Of a DNA stretch of 6,113 nucleotides, positions 1 to 4,901 are shown one piece after another; position 1 is the stretch's first letter, and each line of letters begins with the position of its first letter. A program made the position numbers and the translations under genes. This DNA is from an uncultured Eubacteriales bacterium. Lineage in GTDB: Bacteria; Bacillota; Clostridia; Christensenellales; UBA1242. The stretch is from assembly GCA_948949055.1 (NCBI GenBank), contig CARBWQ010000055.1, positions 1 to 6,113 of the forward strand, in the 5' to 3' direction. Under the pieces are notes generated by a model. That model was not told where the DNA came from. It worked only from the letters and a program-made list of their open reading frames with translations, and made no database searches.

Positions 1-576
1 TCAAGAATTGAAAGACTTAATAGACTAAATCAAATGGAAAAGGTTGGCGAATTTGACCTTTTACCTAAGAAAGAAGTTACTCTCTTAAAAACTGAAAGAG
101 ACAAACTTGAAAAGAACCTCGGTGGTATCAAAGAAATGAGAGAACTCCCAGGTGCTGTTGTGGTTGTTGACCCTAATTGTGAACACATTTGCGTCAACGA
201 ATGTAAACTTCTTGAAATCCCAGTAGTTGGTCTTGTTGATACAAATGGCAACCCAGATGGAGTTGACTATGTTATCCCAGGAAACGACGACGCTATTCGT
301 TCAGTAAAACTCATCATAGCTGCTCTTGCTGATGCTATTATTGAAGCAAAAGAAGGTGTTTCTATGCAAAAAGAAGATGCTGAGGAAGAAGAAATCGACC
401 TTGAAAAAGCTCTTACTGAAATCAAACCAAATATTGAAATTGCCGAAGGCTTAGAAGAACGTCAAAATAAAAAACCAGGCAAGAAAAAACCTTTAAAGAA
501 AAAGGTAGAAAAGAAAGAGGGTGAAGTTGAAGCTTCTGCTCAAAAAGAAACAAAATCTGAAAGTGAAGGAGAGTAA
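1..576 (+). CDS. rpsB: 30S ribosomal protein S2, 3' part (5' end outside window)
   Basis: S2 is a structural protein of the small ribosomal subunit; it binds late in 30S assembly near the head-body junction and is needed for S1 docking. The frame is open from the first base (191 codons visible, TAA stop at 574-576), so the ATG at 34 is internal; about 120 N-terminal residues should lie upstream. S2 hallmarks are visible: a [12 protein letters not shown] segment, a [10 protein letters not shown] strand, [10 protein letters not shown], and the near-invariant [12 protein letters not shown]. After the last S2 helix (ending about position 360) comes an unusual tail of about 71 residues, first acidic (EDAEEEEID), then Lys-rich ([12 protein letters not shown]), then Glu/Ser-rich. 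The SD for tsf (AAGGAG, 566-571) lies in its last codons. Identity is secure; the role of the tail is unknown. Confidence 0.97.
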   Translation, partial: SRIERLNRLNQMEKVGEFDLLPKKEVTLLKTERDKLEKNLGGIKEMRELPGAVVVVDPNCEHICVNECKLLEIPVVGLVDTNGNPDGVDYVIPGNDDAIRSVKLIIAALADAIIEAKEGVSMQKEDAEEEEIDLEKALTEIKPNIEIAEGLEERQNKKPGKKKPLKKKVEKKEGEVEASAQKETKSESEGE

Positions 577-578
577 TT

Positions 579-1235
579 ATGAATTTTACAGCCAAAGATG
601 TTGCAGAACTTAGAGCAAAAACAAATGCTGGTATGATGGATTGCAAAAAAGCTCTTGTTGAATGTGACGGCGACTTTGAAAAAGCTATTACTTGGCTTAG
701 AGAAAAAGGTATCGCTGCTGCAAGCAAAAAGCAATCAAGAATTGCTTCTGAGGGTATCGTTACCTCTTATATCCACATGGGTGGAAAAATTGGTGTTCTT
801 GTAGAAATCAATTGCGAAACTGATTTCGTTGCAAAAACAGACGCTTTCCAAGAAATTGGACATGATGTTGCTCTTCAAATCGCTGCTGCTGCTCCAAAAT
901 ATGTAAGAATTGAAGAAGTTCCAGCAGAAGAACTTGAAAAAGAAAAAGAAATTCTTAGAAATCAAGCTCTTAATGAAGGTAAGCCAGCTGCTATCGTTGA
1001 TAAAATGGTTGAAGGAAGAGTTAAGAAATATTACCAAGATGTTTGTCTTCTTGAACAAACATTTGTTAAAGATCCTAATCTCACAATTCAAGCTTATATT
1101 AACGAAAAAATTCTTCAAATTGGAGAAAAAATTTCAATCAGAAGATTTGCTAGATTTGAAATGGGTGAAGGTTTAGAAAAACGCCAAGATAACCTTGCCG
1201 AAGAAGTTGAAAAACAAATCAAAGGTACAAATTAA
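579..1235 (+). CDS. tsf: Translation elongation factor Ts
   Basis: EF-Ts is the cytoplasmic guanine-nucleotide exchange factor that releases GDP from EF-Tu. The 218-residue protein starts at an ATG 2 nt after the rpsB stop, with AAGGAG 7 nt upstream, so the two genes are almost certainly co-transcribed and coupled. The N-terminal UBA-like domain carries the family signature around residues 11-26 ([16 protein letters not shown]). The core has the EF-Tu-contacting TDFV motif at residues 81-84, preceded by EINCE. A helical middle section (residues 111-160) and a C-terminal strand region ([18 protein letters not shown]) follow. The length matches the short, single-core EF-Ts type (about 200 residues in Thermus) rather than the roughly 280-residue E. 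coli form. Leucine codons are almost all CTT (12 of 14), as in a highly expressed gene. A strong intrinsic terminator follows. Confidence 0.97.
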   Translation: MNFTAKDVAELRAKTNAGMMDCKKALVECDGDFEKAITWLREKGIAAASKKQSRIASEGIVTSYIHMGGKIGVLVEINCETDFVAKTDAFQEIGHDVALQIAAAAPKYVRIEEVPAEELEKEKEILRNQALNEGKPAAIVDKMVEGRVKKYYQDVCLLEQTFVKDPNLTIQAYINEKILQIGEKISIRRFARFEMGEGLEKRQDNLAEEVEKQIKGTN

Positions 1236-1246
1236 TTAGATAATAT

Positions 1247-1274
1247 AAAAAGATGTCAAAATGACATCTTTTTT
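1247..1274 (+). terminator. Intrinsic terminator after tsf
   Basis: A perfect 12-bp stem (1247-1258 with 1262-1273: AAAAAGATGTCA / TGACATCTTTTT) closes an AAA loop, and the T run 1269-1274 forms the distal arm and tail. It starts 11 nt after the tsf stop and should end the rpsB-tsf transcript. The A run on the proximal side makes it potentially bidirectional, but no minus-strand gene is seen nearby. Confidence 0.88.
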
Positions 1275-1336
1275 ATTAATAAATTTATTTTATCAGCATA
1301 TTTTTAAATATAAAGCTAAATCAAGGCTTAAAACAT

Positions 1337-1365
1337 TTGCAAAAAAATTGTTTTTATAGTAAAAT
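1337..1365 (+). promoter_or_regulatory. Candidate sigma-A promoter for frr-uppS-cdsA
   Basis: A -35-like TTGCAA (1337-1342, 4 of 6 to TTGACA) is separated by 17 nt from a -10-like TAAAAT (1360-1365, 5 of 6 to TATAAT). The spacer contains an A7 run and a T5 run. It lies between the tsf terminator and frr, where a new promoter is needed. The predicted transcription start is about 1372, leaving a leader of only about 16 nt with the SD at its very 5' end. In AT-rich DNA such matches arise by chance, so this stays a candidate. Confidence 0.5.
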
Positions 1366-1371
1366 ATCTTC

Positions 1372-1377
1372 AAGGAG
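1372..1377 (+). promoter_or_regulatory. SD site that fixes the frr start
   Basis: AAGGAG lies 10 nt before the ATG at 1388. The same frame is open back to a TTG at 1337, but that codon has no SD and coincides with the proposed -35 box, so the ATG at 1388 is preferred. A second ATG at 1397 would place the SD too far away (19 nt). Confidence 0.75.
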
Positions 1378-1387
1378 ATTTTTATTT

Positions 1388-1954
1388 ATGAACGAAATGG
1401 TTGAAGAAATTTTATCATCATGCAAAGAAGATATTAAAAAAGCTGTGGCTCACCAAATAAATGAATACTTAGTTATTAGAGCAGGTAGAGCAAATCCTCA
1501 TATTCTTGACAAAGTTATGATAGATTATTATGGAGTACCTACGCCTATTAAAAATATGGCTAGTATTTCTGTACCAGAAGCTAGAATTTTGGCAATTTCT
1601 GTTTGGGACCAAAGCCAAGTAAAAAATATTGTTAAAGCAATTTCTGCTGCTGATTTAGGGGTTAACCCAAACGAAGACGGAAAAACTATTAGACTTGTTT
1701 TTCCAATGCTTACAGAAGAGCGCCGTAAGGAGATTGTTAAGAACATAAAAAAACTTGCTGAGGAAACCAAAATAGTTGTTCGAAATGCAAGAAGAGATGC
1801 TATGGACATGATTAAAGACCTTGAAAAAGAAGGGCAAATTTCTGAGGATGAAAAAGCACGTTATGAAGCCGATATTCAAAAACTTGTAGACGAAGGTTGT
1901 CAAGAAGTTGATGAAAATTGCAAGGCAAAAGAAAAGGAGATTATGGAAGTATAG
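1388..1954 (+). CDS. frr: Ribosome recycling factor
   Basis: RRF splits the post-termination 70S complex together with EF-G, freeing ribosomes for a new round; it is a cytoplasmic, tRNA-shaped two-domain protein. From the ATG at 1388 it has 188 residues, against about 185 typical. Family blocks are in order: domain I helix, RAGRANPHIL (31-40), the domain II strands with DYYGVPTPIKNMASISVPEAR (about 46-66) and the SVWDQS segment, then GKTIRLVFPMLTEERRKE (98-115). The conserved VRNARRDA block at 131-138 is near the ribosome-contacting arginine, followed by the long C-terminal helix. It ends in TAG and is followed 32 nt later by uppS. In most bacteria pyrH lies directly upstream; here the upstream gene is tsf, separated by a terminator and a probable promoter. 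Confidence 0.96.
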   Translation: MNEMVEEILSSCKEDIKKAVAHQINEYLVIRAGRANPHILDKVMIDYYGVPTPIKNMASISVPEARILAISVWDQSQVKNIVKAISAADLGVNPNEDGKTIRLVFPMLTEERRKEIVKNIKKLAEETKIVVRNARRDAMDMIKDLEKEGQISEDEKARYEADIQKLVDEGCQEVDENCKAKEKEIMEV

Positions 1955-1986
1955 TCTAGATTAAAATCTAATATAAAGGACTTTTT

Positions 1987-2685
1987 ATGACTAAATTATT
2001 TAATAAATTACCAAATCACATTGCATTTATTATGGACGGAAATGGTCGCTGGGCTAAAAGACGTGGAATGCCTAGGAATTATGGCCATAAAGAGGGTGTA
2101 AATGCAATAGAGAGAACTATTGATGCTTGTATAAAATTTGGTATAAAATATTGTACTTTTTTTGCCTTTTCAACAGAGAATTGGAAGCGTAGTAAGGAGG
2201 AAATTGAAGGGATTTTTGAATTACTAAGAGATTATATTTCAAAAAATGATAATATTTTTCTATCAAAAGAGGTAAAATTAAATCATATTGGAATTCTTGA
2301 TCCATTTCCAGACGACTTAAAATCAAGTTTAGTAAACATGGAAAAACAAACTAAAAACTTTGAAAAATTGACAGTGACGTTTGCCCTAAATTATGGTGGC
2401 AGAGATGAAATCATAAGAGCAATCAATAATTTGCTTGAAAAGGGTGAAAAGTCAATAACTGAAAAGGAATTTTTAACTAAACTTGATACAAATGGTTTAC
2501 CTGAACCTGATTTTGTAATAAGAACAAGTGGAGAGCAAAGAGTATCTAATTTTATGCTTTATCAAATGGCTTATAGCGAATTTTATTTCCCTAAAATATG
2601 CTGGCCTAGCTTTAATGAACATCATTTTGTTAAAGCACTTAAAGTTTTTTCTAAAAGAAAAAGACGTTACGGAGGAGTAAGTTGA
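1987..2685 (+). CDS. uppS: Isoprenyl (undecaprenyl) diphosphate synthase, cis type
   Basis: This cytoplasmic/peripheral-membrane enzyme condenses isopentenyl diphosphate onto farnesyl diphosphate in cis to make undecaprenyl diphosphate, the precursor of the carrier lipid for peptidoglycan and other wall polymers. The 232-residue length is normal. Family motifs: MDGNGRWAK at 16-24 with catalytic Asp17, His34 in NYGHKEG, FSTENW at 61-66, NYGGRDEI at 135-142, RTSGEQRVSNF at 179-189 (diphosphate-binding arginines), AYSEFYF at 195-201, and a terminal RYGG. The start is supported by AAAGGA (1975-1980), 6 nt before the ATG. Its TGA stop sits inside the TTGA overlap with cdsA, suggesting translational coupling. 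Chain length (C55) is inferred from family and context. Confidence 0.96.
   Translation: MTKLFNKLPNHIAFIMDGNGRWAKRRGMPRNYGHKEGVNAIERTIDACIKFGIKYCTFFAFSTENWKRSKEEIEGIFELLRDYISKNDNIFLSKEVKLNHIGILDPFPDDLKSSLVNMEKQTKNFEKLTVTFALNYGGRDEIIRAINNLLEKGEKSITEKEFLTKLDTNGLPEPDFVIRTSGEQRVSNFMLYQMAYSEFYFPKICWPSFNEHHFVKALKVFSKRKRRYGGVS
2671..2676 (+). promoter_or_regulatory. SD site that fixes the TTG start of cdsA
   Basis: GGAGGA, inside the last codons of uppS, lies 5 nt before the TTG at 2682. The next in-frame methionine would be residue 60, after the first membrane segments, so the TTG start is well supported. The start codon overlaps the uppS stop as TTGA. Confidence 0.8.
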
Positions 2686-3650
2686 AAACAAGAATACTTT
2701 CATCAATTGCTTTTGTTTTTATCATTGCAATTGGATTTATTTTAAAATTTTATGTAAGTAATTATTTCTTTGATGTTTTAATCTTGTTTATAGGTATTAT
2801 AGCAAGTTATGAAGCGTCAAAAATCTTTAATAAATTGGGACGATACAACGATAAATATATGGCGACAATCTTCCCATGTGTTTTAATGCTTTCGCTTATC
2901 CCTTGCATTATAAATGACAATAAATTAGGGGTAGAGTACACAATTACTATTGCAATAGCAGTAATAATAGTATTCGCTTTAATAACATTTTTATTGCAGT
3001 TAATAAATTCTAAAAAGATAAGCATTGAAATAAAAGCTAGAAAAATTGAAAATACCACAAAAGTTAAATTTTCTTTCAATAAAGCTCTAAATACATTGAT
3101 TACTTTTATTTATCCTGCCTTTCTTATAAGTTTTTTGACCTTAATTAACCATTTTGAAGATTTATCTTCAACTTTTAATGGACTAGCTGATAAAGGTGGA
3201 TATATTTCAATATTTGTACTATTATTTGCATTTTTAGTACCTATTTTTACTGACACATTTGCACTTTTAATGGGTGGACTTTTCGGTGGCAAAAAACTAG
3301 CACCTTCTATAAGTCCAAAGAAAACAATCTCAGGAGCTATCGGAGGTTTCCTTTGGTGCGTCCTTCTTTCAGTAACAGTTTTCTATTTATTTAATGCAGT
3401 TCCTTCTATTGCAGAACTATTTTCAGCAACAGGAATTAAGGTTTGGAAAATAGCTATAATTTCAGCCATAGGTTCAGTTCTTGGACAACTTGGTGACATC
3501 TTTGAAAGTTATATAAAAAGACAAGCAGGAGTTAAAGATTCTGGCAATATCATGCCTGGTCATGGTGGTATGCTAGATAGATTTGATTCTCATGCTTTTG
3601 TTGCTCCATTTATATTTGTTGCATTTAGTATAATTTTTGCTTTAATTTAA
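2682..3650 (+). CDS. cdsA: Phosphatidate cytidylyltransferase (CDP-diglyceride synthase)
   Basis: This integral membrane enzyme converts phosphatidic acid and CTP to CDP-diacylglycerol, the branch point for phosphatidylglycerol, cardiolipin and other phospholipids. The 322-residue protein is largely hydrophobic, with a membrane segment at residues 5-24 and several more through 320. The CdsA signature spans 276-302 with Lys279, Arg280, Lys285, Asp286, HGG at 294-296, Asp299, Arg300 and Asp302. The upstream TDTFA (190-194), SPKKT (211-215) and GQLGD (268-272) motifs that build the metal/CTP site are all present. It is longer than the usual 260-285 residues, partly because of a basic loop around 109-135 between membrane segments. 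It starts at TTG, overlapping the uppS stop. In many Bacillota dxr follows; here a 90-nt gap and then rseP follow. Confidence 0.94.
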   Translation: MKTRILSSIAFVFIIAIGFILKFYVSNYFFDVLILFIGIIASYEASKIFNKLGRYNDKYMATIFPCVLMLSLIPCIINDNKLGVEYTITIAIAVIIVFALITFLLQLINSKKISIEIKARKIENTTKVKFSFNKALNTLITFIYPAFLISFLTLINHFEDLSSTFNGLADKGGYISIFVLLFAFLVPIFTDTFALLMGGLFGGKKLAPSISPKKTISGAIGGFLWCVLLSVTVFYLFNAVPSIAELFSATGIKVWKIAIISAIGSVLGQLGDIFESYIKRQAGVKDSGNIMPGHGGMLDRFDSHAFVAPFIFVAFSIIFALI

Positions 3651-3669
3651 TAATATATTACAAAAGACT

Positions 3670-3706
3670 GTTGACGGGTGGTATAGTTTTATATTCGCCC
3701 GACAAT
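3670..3706 (+). repeat. GC-rich imperfect inverted repeat between cdsA and rseP
   Basis: The left arm 3670-3685 and right arm 3690-3706 can fold on a GTTT loop: TATA pairs with TATA, one T is bulged, CGGGTG pairs with CGCCCG (one G-U), an A-A mismatch follows, then TTG pairs with CAA. The CGGG/CCCG core stands out in very AT-rich DNA. It could be an RNA hairpin (a terminator of the cdsA transcript, although the sequence after it is only AATAATTTTAT rather than a clean T run) or a DNA operator, since it covers an extended -10-like element. The pairing is read directly; the function is inferred. Confidence 0.55.
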
Positions 3707-3719
3707 AATTTTATATAAT
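3679..3719 (+). promoter_or_regulatory. Candidate promoter elements for rseP-polC
   Basis: Two alternatives are visible. One is an extended -10, TGGTATAGT (3679-3687), with a weak -35 TTACAA (3658-3663) at 18-nt spacing. The other is a perfect TATAAT (3714-3719) with no good -35 at 16-18 nt. The second would give a leader of only about 15 nt. The TTGACG at 3671-3676 resembles a -35 but has no -10 at 16-18 nt spacing. I cannot decide between them. Confidence 0.35.
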
Positions 3720-3732
3720 TATCAATTTAAGC

Positions 3733-3737
3733 GAGGT
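3733..3737 (+). promoter_or_regulatory. Short-spaced SD for rseP
   Basis: GAGGT within GCGAGGTTT lies only 3 nt from the ATG at 3741. It is the only SD-like stretch there, and no other start is compatible with the first membrane helix and the HEFGH motif at residue 20. Confidence 0.55.
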
Positions 3738-3740
3738 TTA

Positions 3741-4892
3741 ATGTATATTCTATATATACTTCTAGCTATTGTGATTTTACTTTTAATGGTACTAGTTCAT
3801 GAATTTGGTCATTACACAATAGGTAGAATGTTGAACTTTAAAATCACAGAATTTTCGGTAGGGTTTGGAAAAGCCCTATTTTCTCGTAAGAATAAAAGAG
3901 GAGAACTAATCTCTCTTAGAATTTTTCCTCTTGGAGGCTACTGTGCTTTTGCAGGTGAAGATGAAACTGATGAAAATAACAAAGATGCTTTCACAAATCA
4001 GAAGCCTTGGAAGAGAATCTTAGTATTCTTGGCAGGCGTAACATTCAATTTTGCATTTGCTGTAATTTTTTCATTTATCTTACTTTGTACTATTGGGTAT
4101 GATATACCTCAGGTAACCACTATCGTTGCACCTGATAAAATAGTTGAAACTATGAATATTAAAAACCCTCTTTCAGCACCTGAAAGCCCAGTCATACCAG
4201 AAGAATTTGCATTACAACCAAATGATATTATAATCTCTATTGACGGGAAAAATATAGACTTTGCTTACGGTTCGACTTATAATCAAATTATATCAGATCA
4301 TCTAGATAGGTTAGTAAAAGATACAGAACATTTTGAAGATTTGGCTGTGGTTGATGCAGTTGTAAGAAGAAATAATAAGTATGAAAATGTAAAAATAGGT
4401 ATTTATAGAGTTGAAGTCCAAAAGCTTGATGAAAATAAAAATCCAATTGTTGGTGAATCAACTTATACTTATGTTTGGAATGTAAATGCCAAGGCTTATG
4501 TTCATACGGTTGGTGAAGCCTTAGAAAGGGCAGTGCCATTCACTTTCGGACTTGCATGGACAGTTTTAAAAAGTCTATGGCTATTGATAACTTTCCAATT
4601 ACCAATTTCTGCAATTGGTGGACCAATAACTACTATAACAACCATAGCAAGTTATACACAGGCAAACTATGCAAATTTATTATTGCTGATACCTCTAATT
4701 TCAGCCAATCTTGCAATCTTTAATATCCTGCCAATTCCAGCTCTTGATGGTGCACACGTACTTTTTACAACAATAGAATCCATACGCAAAAAACCTATAA
4801 AACGCGAAACGGAAAACATGATTCATACAATAGGACTCTTTGTGTTATTTGGAGCAGTTATTTTAATTGACATTCTACATTTTCTGTTGTAA
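3741..4892 (+). CDS. rseP: Site-2-type zinc intramembrane protease (RseP/RasP family)
   Basis: S2P-family metalloproteases cut transmembrane substrates such as anti-sigma factors and leftover signal peptides inside the membrane; the actual substrate here is unknown. The protein has 383 residues. The first membrane helix ends in the zinc-binding HEFGH at 20-24 with catalytic Glu21. The GFG and PLGGY segments (41-43, 63-67), the FLAG membrane helix (97-100) and the GGPI segment (293-296) follow. The C-terminal helix pair contains the third zinc ligand in NILPIPALDGAH (N328 to H339, Asp336). Between helices 2 and 3 a PDZ-like region (about 122-225) is recognisable only by QPNDIIISIDGKNI; its binding loop is atypical. 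It sits 90 nt after cdsA and only 9 nt before polC, with which it is probably co-transcribed. Confidence 0.93.
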   Translation: MYILYILLAIVILLLMVLVHEFGHYTIGRMLNFKITEFSVGFGKALFSRKNKRGELISLRIFPLGGYCAFAGEDETDENNKDAFTNQKPWKRILVFLAGVTFNFAFAVIFSFILLCTIGYDIPQVTTIVAPDKIVETMNIKNPLSAPESPVIPEEFALQPNDIIISIDGKNIDFAYGSTYNQIISDHLDRLVKDTEHFEDLAVVDAVVRRNNKYENVKIGIYRVEVQKLDENKNPIVGESTYTYVWNVNAKAYVHTVGEALERAVPFTFGLAWTVLKSLWLLITFQLPISAIGGPITTITTIASYTQANYANLLLLIPLISANLAIFNILPIPALDGAHVLFTTIESIRKKPIKRETENMIHTIGLFVLFGAVILIDILHFLL

Positions 4893-4901
4893 AATATAAT
4901 T

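Noticed and set aside
422..727. Minus-strand open frame opposite rpsB/tsf
   Set aside because: It lies antisense to two certain genes, has no SD or recognisable domain, and its hydrophobic composition is what the complement of Lys/Glu-rich codons produces.
735..1118. Minus-strand open frame opposite tsf
   Set aside because: Fully inside tsf on the other strand; its Asn/Phe-rich low-complexity composition is a shadow of the AT-rich tsf coding sequence.
1337..1387. Extended frr start at a TTG, adding 17 residues
   Set aside because: There is no SD before the TTG, the added residues are not RRF-like, and the codon falls on the proposed -35 box; AAGGAG supports the ATG at 1388.
1528..1809. Minus-strand open frame opposite frr
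   Set aside because: It is a shadow of the RRF coding sequence with no start signal or family resemblance.
1957..1970. Small palindrome TAGATTAAAATCTA between frr and uppS
   Set aside because: The stem is only 5-6 AT pairs with no T tail; too weak for a terminator and expected by chance in such DNA.
2683..2685. Possible recoding of TGA as Trp
   Set aside because: uppS ends here at the normal family length after RYGG, and tryptophans elsewhere use TGG.
3671..3695. TTGACG / TATATT read as a classical promoter
   Set aside because: The spacing is only 13 nt, too short for a sigma-A promoter; the bases are better explained as arms of the inverted repeat.
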